Origin: Maledivibacter sp.
GTDB lineage: Bacteria > Bacillota > Clostridia > Peptostreptococcales > Caminicellaceae
DNA: 64,000 bases
NCBI GenBank assembly: GCA_025210375.1
Contig: JAOASB010000052.1
Location: 248,001-312,000 of the forward strand
Direction: 5' to 3'
Shown here: piece after piece, positions 15,912 through 24,473 of the stretch
Numbering within the stretch: position 1 is the stretch's first letter
Layout: each line of letters opens with the position of its first letter
The notes under the pieces: model-generated
What the model saw: only the letters and a program-made list of their open reading frames with translations
Databases searched by the model: none
Told to the model about the DNA's origin: nothing
Translations under genes and position numbers: made by a program

Positions 15912-17456
15912 ATGACTAAGAAGTATATTATGTCCTTGGATCAAGGAACTACTAGCTCAAGAGCTATCATATTTGATCATGATGGCAAAATAGTAAAGAC
16001 AAGTCAAAAGGAATTTACTCAAATATATCCAAAAGCTGGCTGGGTAGAGCATGATGCAATGGAGATTTGGGGATCTCAAAGTGGAGTAGCTAGAGAAGTT
16101 TTGGAAACTGCTGGAATAAGACCAGAAGAAATAGCAGCCATTGGAATTACGAATCAAAGAGAAACAACAGTTGTATGGGATAAAAATACTGGAAAGCCAA
16201 TATATAATGCTATAGTATGGCAGTGTAGAAGAACTGCGGGGATATGTGATGAATTAAAGGAACGAGGATTAGAAGGTTATATTAGAGAAAATACAGGACT
16301 TGTTGTGGATGCTTATTTCTCTGGAACCAAAGTTAAGTGGATACTTGACAATGTTGATGGTGCAAGGGAAAGAGCTAAAAATGGAGAATTATTATTTGGG
16401 AATATAGATACTTGGTTAATCTGGAATCTTACTAGGGGAAAGGTACATGTGACTGATTACTCAAATGCGTCTAGAACTATGTTATACAATATTAAGGAAC
16501 TTAAATGGGATGAGAAAATCCTTAAAGAATTAGATATACCGACTGCAATGCTTCCAGAGGTTAGGCCTTCAAGTGAGTTATATGGATATACGGATTCAAA
16601 GACATTTGGTGGAGCAGAAATACCTATAGCAGGTATAGCAGGAGATCAACAGGCAGCATTATTCGGTCAAGCGTGTTATGAGCCAGGTATGGCAAAGAAT
16701 ACATATGGAACAGGCTGTTTTATGCTTATGAATACTGGAGAAGAAATGGTTCCATCAAACAATGGACTATTGACTACAATAGCTTGGGGAGTAGACGGCA
16801 AGGTTGAGTATGCCCTTGAGGGAAGTATATTTGTAGCTGGTGCATCTGTTCAATGGTTGCGTGATGAATTAAGATTGATTGACGATGCTAAGGACAGTGA
16901 ATATTTTGCTAAACAAGTGGAAGATACCAACGGCGTATATGTTGTTCCTGCCTTTGTAGGCCTTGGGGCACCATATTGGGATATGTATGCTAGAGGAACT
17001 ATAGTAGGACTTACTCGTGGTGCAAACAGAAATCACATTATTAGAGCTACATTGGAATCAATTGCTTATCAAACAAGGGATGTTCTTGAGGCAATGCAAG
17101 ATGATTCAGGTATAAATCTTCAAGCCCTTAAGGTAGATGGTGGAGCTGTTGCTAATAATTTCTTAATGCAATTCCAATCGGATGTATTAGGTGTACCCGT
17201 TGATAGACCCGTTGTTGCAGAAACTACAGCACTTGGAGCAGCATATTTAGCAGGTTTAGCAGTTGGATTCTGGAATAGCAGGGAAGAAATCTCTAAAAAA
17301 TGGGCTGTAAACAAACATTTTGAGCCAGAGATGTCCTGTGAGCTTAAAGAAATGAAATATTTAGGCTGGAAGAAGGCTGTAGAAAGATCATGCAAGTGGG
17401 AAGAAGCAGAAAAATGTGAAGCTTGTGAAGAAGCAGCTACTTCTGGAGAAGAATAA
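15912..17456 (+). CDS. glpK: Glycerol kinase
   Basis: Phosphorylates glycerol with ATP to glycerol-3-phosphate, trapping it in the cell. The 514-aa protein has the FGGY family features: LDQGTTSSRAIIFDHDG at the N-terminus, ITNQRETTVVWDK near residue 80, GNIDTWLIWNLT near 160, SNASRTMLYNI near 180, AGIAGDQQAALFGQ near 240, and VDGGAVANNFLMQFQSD near 405. The C-terminus has an additional acidic, two-cysteine tail (CEACEE). It starts at an ATG behind AGGGGG. Upstream are the small membrane proteins, downstream a regulated glycerol-3-phosphate dehydrogenase set. Confidence 0.97.
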   Translation: MTKKYIMSLDQGTTSSRAIIFDHDGKIVKTSQKEFTQIYPKAGWVEHDAMEIWGSQSGVAREVLETAGIRPEEIAAIGITNQRETTVVWDKNTGKPIYNAIVWQCRRTAGICDELKERGLEGYIRENTGLVVDAYFSGTKVKWILDNVDGARERAKNGELLFGNIDTWLIWNLTRGKVHVTDYSNASRTMLYNIKELKWDEKILKELDIPTAMLPEVRPSSELYGYTDSKTFGGAEIPIAGIAGDQQAALFGQACYEPGMAKNTYGTGCFMLMNTGEEMVPSNNGLLTTIAWGVDGKVEYALEGSIFVAGASVQWLRDELRLIDDAKDSEYFAKQVEDTNGVYVVPAFVGLGAPYWDMYARGTIVGLTRGANRNHIIRATLESIAYQTRDVLEAMQDDSGINLQALKVDGGAVANNFLMQFQSDVLGVPVDRPVVAETTALGAAYLAGLAVGFWNSREEISKKWAVNKHFEPEMSCELKEMKYLGWKKAVERSCKWEEAEKCEACEEAATSGEE

Positions 17457-17477
17457 TACAAATATAGAAATTCTACT

Positions 17478-17506
17478 TTACAAGTATGAATTGTAAGGTT
17501 ATAAAA
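17478..17506 (+). promoter_or_regulatory. Sigma-A promoter of the dehydrogenase leader
   Basis: TTTACA (17478-17483), 17-nt spacer, TATAAA (17501-17506), immediately after glpK. The transcript would start near 17513 and run into the leader hairpin. Confidence 0.65.
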
Positions 17507-17518
17507 TTAGTACTTTAA

Positions 17519-17590
17519 GGCGTGAGAATAAGAGAGCCGTATGAGTAAACTTGTAAATAGGTTTAGCTTATATGGTTCTTTTTTATTAAA
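17519..17590 (+). promoter_or_regulatory. Putative GlpP-dependent antitermination leader, copy 2
   Basis: GTGAGAATAAGAGAGCC begins the leader, closely resembling the first leader (GGAGAGGAAGAGAGCC at 13907). AGAGCCGTATGAGTAAAC then pairs, with G-U wobbles, to GTTTAGCTTATATGGTTCT, followed by TTTTT: an intrinsic terminator upstream of the dehydrogenase start. GlpP bound to glycerol-3-phosphate would be expected to relieve it. Confidence 0.68.
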
Positions 17591-17618
17591 GATATACGCT
17601 ACCAGGAGGGGTCTTGTT

Positions 17619-19073
17619 ATGTACGATGTAGCTATAATTGGTGCGGGTATAATAGGAACTTTTATAGCAAAAGAGTTATCTAGATATGATCTCAAGATTA
17701 CTTTAATAGAAAAGGATACAGATGTGGCAAATGGAACAACCAAAGCAAATAGTGCTATTGTACACGCCGGATATGATGCTAAACGAGGCACACTTAAAGC
17801 AAAATTAAATGCCCTTGGAAATCCTATGTTTGATAAAGTTTGTGAGGAATTAGATGTGCCCTTCAAGAGGATTGGATCACTTGTCATCGCTACAAATGAA
17901 GAAGAAATGAGTAGTATAAAGGAGCTATATGAGAGAGGGATAGAAAATAGTATCCCCGATATGAAGATTTTAAATCGTAATGAAACAATAGAAAAGGAAC
18001 CAAATCTTAATGAAAAAGTTATTGGAGCTTTATATGCTCCAACGGCTGGAATTGTTTGTCCTTGGGAATTAGCCGTTGCTTTGGCAGAAAATGCAGCAGA
18101 TAATGGTACGGAAATTAGATTTGATAGGAAAGTAACAGATATTCAAAGGGTAAAAAACGGATACTGTTTATATATGGAACAAGAAGCCATAGAAGTAAAA
18201 TACGTGATCAACTGTGGGGGATTGTATGCAGGAGAAATAAATGATATGGTTTCATCGAGAAGCTTCAAAATATATCCAAGAAGAGGTCAATATAACGTTT
18301 TAGATAAAAGCGTTGGAAATATTGTCAGTCATGTGATTTTTCAAGCACCAACCAAATTAGGAAAGGGTATACTTGTAACACCTACAGTACATGGGAATCT
18401 ACTGGTTGGGCCGGATGCTGAAGAAATCGATGATAAAGAAAATACATCAACTACAAGTGAAAGAATTCAATTTATTCGTAAAGTTTCTGAGAAAACAACG
18501 GAAAAGGTACCTTTTAATACAACCATTACAAGCTTTGCTGGACTAAGGGCAAGACCGAGTACAGGGGATTTCATTATAGAGGAATCAAAGGAAGCCAAGG
18601 GATTTATAAATGTTGCAGGAATCGAATCACCGGGCTTATCTGCTTCACCGGCAATTGCTAAGTATGTTGTAGATATTTTAGAGGGAATAGCAGGAAAATT
18701 GAAGGAAAAGAAAGATTATATTGAGAAGAGAAGACCAGTTATTCGGTTTATGGAATTAAGGGATGAAGAGAAAGAACAGCTAATAAGAAAAGATCCACGC
18801 TATGGAAGAATTATATGTAGATGTGAAGGTATTACCGAGGGAGAAATTGTAGATGTCATTAATAGGAATGCAGGTGCAAGGACGGTAGATGGTGTAAAAA
18901 GAAGGGCTAGACCTGGTATGGGAAGATGTCAGGGAGGATTTTGTGGACCTAGAGTAATGGAAATTCTTGCAAGGGAACTAGAAATGGATATTAAGGAAAT
19001 TGTAAAAGGCAATAAGGATTCTTATATACTAACAGAAGAAACAAAACAACCTAGCTTAGCTACGAATGAATAG
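17619..19073 (+). CDS. FAD-dependent glycerol-3-phosphate dehydrogenase-like protein with BFD [2Fe-2S] domain (GlpA-like)
   Basis: A 484-aa flavoprotein oxidising glycerol-3-phosphate, or a related hydroxyacid, to feed electrons to a partner. It has an N-terminal FAD motif GAGIIGTFIAKEL, the DAO-family middle (PRRGQYNVLDK near residue 225), SFAGLRARPSTGDF near 310, and a C-terminal BFD-like [2Fe-2S] domain with CRCEG (about 398) and MGRCQGGFCGP (about 435). The real start is the ATG at 17619 behind AGGAGG; upstream codons belong to the leader. Two further genes, a flavin oxidoreductase and DUF1667, follow closely, matching known GlpA/GlpB/DUF1667 modules. Confidence 0.88.
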   Translation: MYDVAIIGAGIIGTFIAKELSRYDLKITLIEKDTDVANGTTKANSAIVHAGYDAKRGTLKAKLNALGNPMFDKVCEELDVPFKRIGSLVIATNEEEMSSIKELYERGIENSIPDMKILNRNETIEKEPNLNEKVIGALYAPTAGIVCPWELAVALAENAADNGTEIRFDRKVTDIQRVKNGYCLYMEQEAIEVKYVINCGGLYAGEINDMVSSRSFKIYPRRGQYNVLDKSVGNIVSHVIFQAPTKLGKGILVTPTVHGNLLVGPDAEEIDDKENTSTTSERIQFIRKVSEKTTEKVPFNTTITSFAGLRARPSTGDFIIEESKEAKGFINVAGIESPGLSASPAIAKYVVDILEGIAGKLKEKKDYIEKRRPVIRFMELRDEEKEQLIRKDPRYGRIICRCEGITEGEIVDVINRNAGARTVDGVKRRARPGMGRCQGGFCGPRVMEILARELEMDIKEIVKGNKDSYILTEETKQPSLATNE

Positions 19074-19087
19074 GAGGAGATGTAAAC

Positions 19088-20356
19088 ATGAAGCAATCAT
19101 ATGATATAGTGGTAATTGGTGGAGGTCCTGCAGGTCTAGCTGCGGCAATTGAGGCAAAGAAAAATGGTGCGGATAATATATTAGTAATAGAGAGGGATAG
19201 GGAATTAGGAGGTATATTACAACAATGTATCCATAATGGATTCGGACTACACATTTTTAAAGAAGAACTAACGGGCCCCGAGTATGCAGAAAAATTCATT
19301 AAACAATTAAAAGATTCAGGAATAGAATATAAATTAGATACCATGGTACTTGATATAAGGGAAGATAAAGTAGTCAGTGCAGTTAACTCAAAAGATGGAT
19401 TCATAATGATACAAGCAGGTGCAATAATATTGGCAATGGGATGTAGGGAAAGAACCAGGGGAGCAATAAACATTCCTGGCACAAGGCCCGCAGGAGTATT
19501 TACAGCTGGAACTGCCCAGAGGTTTGTAAATATGGAAGGATATATGGTAGGTAGAAAAGTAGTAATATTAGGTTCTGGGGATATTGGATTAATAATGGCT
19601 AGGAGAATGACCCTTGAAGGGGCTCAAGTATTAGCAGTAGCCGAGCTTATGCCTTTCTCGGGGGGACTCACTAGAAACATAGTACAGTGCCTTGAAGATT
19701 TTGATATTCCTTTGCTACTTAGCCACACGATCACTCAAATCGAAGGTAAGGATAGAGTAGAAGGGGTTGTTATTGCAAAGGTTGATGAAAATAGAAAACC
19801 AATTCCAGGAACTGAAAAACACTTTGAATGCGATACATTATTATTGTCCGTGGGATTGATTCCGGAAAACGAAATTTCAAAAAATGCAGGTGTAAAGCTT
19901 GATCCAGTTACTGGAGGACCTATTGTTAATGAAGCAATGGAGACGAGTATTGAAGGTGTATTTGCTTGTGGTAATGTTGTTCATGTCCATGATCTAGTAG
20001 ATTTTGTTACAGAAGAAAGTAGAAGAGCTGGGAAAAATGCTGCAAAATATATTAATAATCAAATTAAGGGTAGAGACTTCATGGTCAAAACGAAACCACA
20101 AACTGGGATTGCGTATATTGTACCTCAAAGGGTTAGACCAAAAAATATTGATAATACATTAGATTTATTTATGAGAGTAGATAATGTATATACTGATATG
20201 AACATGGTAATTAGTATTGATGACAAAGAAATAAAAAGAATAAAAAAGAAACATTTGGCTCCTGGAGAAATGGAGACAGTAAAAATAAAAAAAGAAGATT
20301 TGCTTGCCTCAGATTATTCTGTTCTATCAGTTTCTTTGGAGAAGGAGGCTAATTAA
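19088..20356 (+). CDS. FAD-dependent pyridine nucleotide-disulfide-type oxidoreductase (GlpB-like partner)
   Basis: A 422-aa protein with two nucleotide-binding folds: VVIGGGPAGLAAAIEA at residues 7-22 for FAD, and VVILGSGDIGLIMARRM near residue 158 for NAD(P)H. Near the end it carries the FAD-closing motif ACGNVVHVHDLVDFV. It probably takes electrons from the GlpA-like protein to NAD(P) or another carrier. It begins 14 nt after the upstream gene behind GGAGG and its stop touches the DUF1667 start. Standalone members are often annotated as thioredoxin-reductase-like. Confidence 0.87.
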   Translation: MKQSYDIVVIGGGPAGLAAAIEAKKNGADNILVIERDRELGGILQQCIHNGFGLHIFKEELTGPEYAEKFIKQLKDSGIEYKLDTMVLDIREDKVVSAVNSKDGFIMIQAGAIILAMGCRERTRGAINIPGTRPAGVFTAGTAQRFVNMEGYMVGRKVVILGSGDIGLIMARRMTLEGAQVLAVAELMPFSGGLTRNIVQCLEDFDIPLLLSHTITQIEGKDRVEGVVIAKVDENRKPIPGTEKHFECDTLLLSVGLIPENEISKNAGVKLDPVTGGPIVNEAMETSIEGVFACGNVVHVHDLVDFVTEESRRAGKNAAKYINNQIKGRDFMVKTKPQTGIAYIVPQRVRPKNIDNTLDLFMRVDNVYTDMNMVISIDDKEIKRIKKKHLAPGEMETVKIKKEDLLASDYSVLSVSLEKEAN

Positions 20357-20710
20357 ATGCAAACAAAGGAAATGGTTTGTATAGTATGTCCTATAGGATG
20401 CCATATTAAGGTGTCGAAGGATGGAGACGATTATAATGTAGTTGGAAATAATTGTCCTAGAGGAAGGGAATATGGCATTAAAGAATTAACTAATCCCACA
20501 AGAGTTTTAACTACAACTGTAAAGGTAAAAGGCGGAATATTAAATAGATTGCCTGTTAAAACAAGGGAAGCTATATCAAAGGATAAGATATTTGAATGCA
20601 TGGAAATAATAAATTTTACTGAAACAGAAGCACCGGTTTCAATTGGAGATGTTATTATTGAAGATATGTTAGGTACAGGGGTAGATGTTGTTGCATCAAG
20701 GAGTATGTAA
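20357..20710 (+). CDS. DUF1667 domain-containing Fe-S-type protein
   Basis: A 117-aa protein with a cysteine pattern C..C...C near residues 8-15 (CIVCPIGC) and NNCPRG near residue 36, enough to hold one iron-sulphur centre or metal. The family is always found with GlpA/GlpB-like flavoproteins and probably forms a complex with them; its precise role is not known. It starts one nucleotide after the upstream gene stops, so expression is coupled. Confidence 0.86.
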   Translation: MQTKEMVCIVCPIGCHIKVSKDGDDYNVVGNNCPRGREYGIKELTNPTRVLTTTVKVKGGILNRLPVKTREAISKDKIFECMEIINFTETEAPVSIGDVIIEDMLGTGVDVVASRSM

Positions 20711-20746
20711 AAATTTATAAAGTGCAGATATTACAGTTTAAATTAC

Positions 20747-20786
20747 TATGGGGTTGCCTTTGGAGGCGGTCCTATTTTTTCTTAGT
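20747..20786 (+). terminator. Likely terminator of the glycerol operon
   Basis: GGGGTTGCCT pairs with AGGCGGTCCT across a TTGG loop and is followed by ATTTTTTCTT. It lies 40 nt after the DUF1667 stop. The stem has mismatches. Confidence 0.5.
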
Positions 20787-20821
20787 GCCATGGGATGTCC
20801 TTGTTATACCCATAAAAATAA

Positions 20822-20852
20822 AAAAGATTAAGCCTATAGGCTTAATCTTTTA
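20822..20852. terminator. Terminator of the ferredoxin gene (palindromic)
   Basis: AAGATTAAGCCTATAGGCTTAATCTT is a perfect palindrome; on the minus strand it is followed by a T-rich run. It lies 20 nt after the ferredoxin stop and faces the glycerol operon, so it may stop transcription from both sides. Confidence 0.8.
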
Positions 20853-20871
20853 AGGTTTTTTTATGTATGTA

Positions 20872-21042
20872 TTACTCTGGTTGAGGAGCGTCTACTGGAC
20901 ATACGTTAGCACAAGCACCACAATCGATACAACCAGATGCATCAATTACATATTGATCATCTCCTGCACTGATAACGCCAACTGGACATTCTCCCTCACA
21001 AGCACCACAATTAATACAACTATCTTTAATTACATAAGCCAT
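20872..21042 (-). CDS. 2[4Fe-4S] ferredoxin, clostridial type
   Basis: A 56-aa ferredoxin. Two CxxCxxCxxxCP clusters are visible: C9, C12, C15, C19 (CINCGACEGECP) and C38, C41, C44, C48 (CIDCGACANVCP). It is the typical low-potential electron carrier of clostridia, serving pyruvate:ferredoxin oxidoreductase and hydrogenases. AAAGGAGG precedes the ATG, and a promoter (TTGTTT, 18 nt, TATAAT on the minus strand) lies at 21117-21088. A Fur-box-like sequence is about 37 nt upstream of that promoter. Confidence 0.96.
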   Translation of the reverse strand: MAYVIKDSCINCGACEGECPVGVISAGDDQYVIDASGCIDCGACANVCPVDAPQPE

Positions 21043-21087
21043 TGTAAAATCCTCCTTTAATAAATCTTAAAAACATTTCTTAAAGGA

Positions 21088-21117
21088 ATTATACAGCATA
21101 TAGGGTATAATAAACAA
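21088..21117 (-). promoter_or_regulatory. Promoter of the ferredoxin gene
   Basis: On the minus strand TTGTTT (21117-21112), an 18-nt spacer and TATAAT (21093-21088), about 45 nt before the ferredoxin ATG. Confidence 0.6.
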
Positions 21118-21153
21118 CAGTATATATTAAAAAAACTAAAAAAAAGCTTAAAT

Positions 21154-21172
21154 TATAATGATTATCATTGTA
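21154..21172. promoter_or_regulatory. Fur-box-like operator
   Basis: TATAATGATTATCATTGTA matches the 19-bp Fur consensus GATAATGATTATCATTATC at 16 of 19 positions. It lies in the 349-bp gap between the divergent ferredoxin gene and the P-loop/Asp23 gene; no other gene is nearby. Which of the two it controls is not clear. Confidence 0.55.
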
Positions 21173-21391
21173 TATTTATTGTAGAATAAACTCATTCCAA
21201 ACAGGCTAAATATAGAGGGTTTGGAGATTGGGTATATGAAAAAAATAGACAAGAGAGGGTATAAAATAATCAAAAGGACAAGTGGGATGGTTAGTCCATT
21301 TTTTGGATGGGTCCTAATTTACATTAACAAATAAGCTGATTTATGAGATAATTAAAATGTATATTTTGTTTAATACAGTAGGAGGCAATCA

Positions 21392-22216
21392 ATGAGAGTA
21401 GTTGCGCTAGTTGGAAAAAGTGGAACAGGAAAAAGCTATAAGGCATCAGCCCTTGCCCATGAAAAAAAAATCAATTACATAATAGATGATGGACTTTTCA
21501 TCAAGGGAAATAAGATAATAGCTGGTAAATCGGCTAAAAGAGAAAGGACCAGAATATCGGCTGTTAAGACAGCCCTATTTATGGAAAAGAAACATAGACA
21601 AGCTATTATAGAGACCATATCCCAGTACAGGCCGGCTAGTATCTTGATACTTGGGACTTCAAAAAAGATGATAAAGCAAATAGCAGAAAATTTAGGAATT
21701 GTATCTGTCAATGAGATAGTATATATTGATGAAATCGCTACTGAAGAAGAGATAAAGATAGCTCAGCACTATAGGCTAAAGCAAGGGAAACATGTAATAC
21801 CAGTACCAACCTTTGAGATTAAAAAGGATTTTTCAGGATATTTTATTGATAAGCTTAAAATATTTAGGAAAAAAAGAGATAATACCCTGCAAATAGCTGA
21901 AAAATCCGTTGTTAGACCTACATTTAGCTATATGGGTAAATTTACAATTTATGATAGGGCTATAGTTCAGATTATAAAGTACGTAACAAGTGACGTTGAA
22001 AGTATTTATAGAGTTAATAAAGTAAAGATAAATAACTATGCCCATGGAATAGCTATTGATATTGAATTATCACTAACCTATGGATTTATAATTCCCCAGG
22101 TTGTTTCTGAACTTCAAAAAAAGGTTAAAAGGGAAGTAGGACATATGACTTCATTAAATATAATTGCTATAAATGTTATGATAAAAAGTTTAGAGATAAG
22201 TAATAGAAAATCATAG
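21392..22216 (+). CDS. P-loop NTPase domain fused to an Asp23/Gls24-like domain
   Basis: A 274-aa protein of unknown function. The N-terminal part carries a Walker A motif GKSGTGKS (residues 8-15) and reads as a kinase-like P-loop domain up to about residue 150. The C-terminal about 90 residues (YDRAIVQIIKYVTSDVESIY, then an amphipathic strand-helix pattern ending in MTSLNIIAINVMIKSLEI) resemble Asp23/Gls24 envelope-associated proteins. That family is linked to cell-envelope stress and membrane association. The start follows AGGAGG. It is monocistronic, with a repeat element right after its stop. Confidence 0.72.
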   Translation: MRVVALVGKSGTGKSYKASALAHEKKINYIIDDGLFIKGNKIIAGKSAKRERTRISAVKTALFMEKKHRQAIIETISQYRPASILILGTSKKMIKQIAENLGIVSVNEIVYIDEIATEEEIKIAQHYRLKQGKHVIPVPTFEIKKDFSGYFIDKLKIFRKKRDNTLQIAEKSVVRPTFSYMGKFTIYDRAIVQIIKYVTSDVESIYRVNKVKINNYAHGIAIDIELSLTYGFIIPQVVSELQKKVKREVGHMTSLNIIAINVMIKSLEISNRKS

Positions 22217-22217
22217 G

Positions 22218-22369
22218 TTGAGGAAATTGCATAATCACCTTCTACAAAGGCTATGTAGTATATTATACTTTAAGGATATCTAAAGCCATGGTATAGGGAT
22301 TTTAGTATAGACTTTAACTTATACTATGAAAACCCTATATAGATATTCCAGTTAAACAATTTCCTCAGC
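22218..22369. repeat. Family C element with an internal short family B unit
   Basis: Outer ends TGAGGAAATTGCATAA and AACAATTTCCTCA are inverted copies. The inside holds a 51-bp family B derivative (22291-22341: TATAGGGATTTTAGTATAG ... TATACTATGAAAACCCTATA), so this is another nested arrangement. The rest of the 516-bp gap up to gdhA is A/T-rich and holds only a candidate gdhA promoter. Confidence 0.78.
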
Positions 22370-22626
22370 TATATAAATCTCGATGAATATTTTAAAAAAA
22401 ATTAAAAAATAATCATGATTATAAAGCTGATAATTTATTTACAAAGTTTACCCCGTATGTTATAATGCCATTGTAAAAAGCAATAGGCATTTTTTATTTG
22501 TGAACAAGGAAAAGGTTTTCCAATCAAATTCCGGACTTTTCTGAATATTTTTTAAAGTTATAATTTTAACAAAATAATCATATTTTGAAGGGTGAAGTAT
22601 ATGGAAAAGTCATAAAAATAAGGAAT

Positions 22627-22655
22627 TTGACAATAATAAAAGGACAAATTATGTT
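22627..22655 (+). promoter_or_regulatory. Candidate gdhA promoter
   Basis: TTGACA (22627-22632), a 17-nt spacer and TATGTT (22650-22655), about 78 nt upstream of the start codon. Confidence 0.5.
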
Positions 22656-22732
22656 ATTCATTTTGATAAAGTCTTTATAAAAGATTTTATTCAATTATAG
22701 TTATATTGAAAAAAAAGAGGAGGTTTCTTGCA

Positions 22733-24100
22733 ATGACACAACAAACTATGAATGCTAGGAATTATATTAATGAAGTACTAGAAAAAGTTAAGAAAAGAAA
22801 TGCTGGTGAACCAGAATTTTTACAGGCGGTTGAAGAAGTATTGATTTCTTTGGCTCCAGTTTTAGAGAATCATCCTGAGTATATAGAAGCTAATTTACTT
22901 GAAAGAATGGTTGAACCCGAAAGACAAATACTTTTTAGAGTGCCTTGGGTTGATGATAATGGCAAAGTTCAAGTTAATCGTGGTATGAGGATTCAATTCA
23001 ATGGAGCTATTGGACCATACAAGGGCGGTTTAAGATTCCACCCATCAGTTTATGTTGGTATCATTAAGTTCCTAGGGTTTGAGCAAATATTTAAAAACTC
23101 ATTAACTGGACTTCCAATAGGTGGAGGTAAGGGTGGTTCTGACTTTGATGCTAGGGGAAAATCTGATGCTGAGATCATGAGATTCTGCCAAAGCTTCATG
23201 ACAGAACTATATAGACATATTGGACCAGATGTTGATGTTCCAGCTGGAGATATTGGTGTTGGTGGAAGAGAAATAGGCTATCTTTATGGACAATATAGAA
23301 GAATTAGAGGAGCATTTGAAAATGGTGTTCTTACAGGAAAAGGATTATCCTATGGTGGTAGCTTGATTAGACCAGAAGCTACTGGATTTGGAGTAACTTA
23401 TTTCTGTCAAGAGATGTTAAAGCATGAAGGCGAAACCTTCCAAGATAAGACAGTAGCATTATCAGGCTTTGGTAACGTGGCTTGGGGAGCATGCCAAAAG
23501 GTTACTGAATTAGGAGGAAAAGTAGTTACACTTTCAGGCCCCGATGGATATATATATGATCCCGATGGAATAACTGGAGAAAAAATAGATTATTTAGTAG
23601 AGATGCTAAAGGAAAATAAAGGGGCTAGAGTTAAGGACTATGCCGATAAGTATGGAGTAGAGTTTTTCCCTGGAGAAAAGCCATGGGGAAGAAAAGTTGA
23701 TATAATAATGCCATGTGCTACTCAAAATGATATTCATTTAGAGCATGCTAAACAAATAGTTGCCAATGGAATTAAATATGTGGTAGAAGGTGCTAATATG
23801 CCTACTACAAACGAAGCATTAGAGTATTTACAAGAAAATGGAGTTTTGGTTGGGCCAGCTAAGGCAGCAAATGCTGGTGGAGTTGCCACTTCAGCCCTAG
23901 AAATGTCTCAAAATAGCATGAGATTAGCTTGGACTCCAGAAGAAGTTGACTCTAAATTACATCAAATAATGATTAATATCCATGAAAATGCTATGAAAGC
24001 TGCGGATGAATATGGATTTGGATATAACCTAGTTGCAGGTGCTAATATAGCTGGTTTCTTAAAGGTTGCTGAAGCTATGCATGCACAAGGAAATTACTAA
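22733..24100 (+). CDS. gdhA: Glutamate dehydrogenase, hexameric NADP-type family
   Basis: Interconverts glutamate and 2-oxoglutarate plus ammonia, central to amino acid fermentation and ammonium assimilation. The 455-aa protein has the family landmarks GPYKGGLRFHPSV near residue 88, the active-site lysine in PIGGGKGGSDFD near 128, PAGDIGVGGREIGYLYG near 168, and the Rossmann segment LSGFGNVAWGACQK near 243. GAGGAGG (22717-22723) lies 9 nt before the ATG at 22733; an upstream in-frame start has no such site. Cofactor choice cannot be settled by eye. Confidence 0.95.
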   Translation: MTQQTMNARNYINEVLEKVKKRNAGEPEFLQAVEEVLISLAPVLENHPEYIEANLLERMVEPERQILFRVPWVDDNGKVQVNRGMRIQFNGAIGPYKGGLRFHPSVYVGIIKFLGFEQIFKNSLTGLPIGGGKGGSDFDARGKSDAEIMRFCQSFMTELYRHIGPDVDVPAGDIGVGGREIGYLYGQYRRIRGAFENGVLTGKGLSYGGSLIRPEATGFGVTYFCQEMLKHEGETFQDKTVALSGFGNVAWGACQKVTELGGKVVTLSGPDGYIYDPDGITGEKIDYLVEMLKENKGARVKDYADKYGVEFFPGEKPWGRKVDIIMPCATQNDIHLEHAKQIVANGIKYVVEGANMPTTNEALEYLQENGVLVGPAKAANAGGVATSALEMSQNSMRLAWTPEEVDSKLHQIMINIHENAMKAADEYGFGYNLVAGANIAGFLKVAEAMHAQGNY

Positions 24101-24247
24101 AAAACTTTTATTTTAAAAAGAATCTTGAAAACATGAAACTATTGAGTTATAATTTATTTAGATAATAACGAATTTTCAGATTAATAATTCGATAATTACT
24201 ACTGCTTTATTTACCGTAGTGTTGCCTTACAGCATTGCTTAGTGAAT

Positions 24248-24306
24248 AAAACCCAGTACAGTATGGATTTTCCTTAGAGAAATCCATAATTGTACTGGGT
24301 TTTTTA
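24248..24306 (+). terminator. Intrinsic terminator after gdhA
   Basis: ACCCAGTACAGTATGGATTT pairs with AAATCCATAATTGTACTGGGT, then TTTTTT. It lies about 150 nt after the gdhA stop. Confidence 0.85.
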
Positions 24307-24310
24307 TTTT

Positions 24311-24416
24311 ATATAGATTTGCCAAAGTTAAACTTAATTTATACATCTCAAAATATCCGACGTTTCTGAAGAATTTTGATATATATAAATTAAGGTCTTG
24401 ACTTGAATCTCTATAG
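24311..24416. repeat. Family A palindromic repeat, copy 3
   Basis: Core ATCCGACGTTTCTGAAGAA with inverted ends AACTTAATTTATA / TATATAAATTAAGG. It fills the remainder of the gap between the gdhA terminator and the aminotransferase gene. Confidence 0.8.
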
Positions 24417-24473
24417 CTTTAGGGTATTGTAAAAATTATTGGAAAATCCAAGTGGAGAGAATGGGGGATCAAT

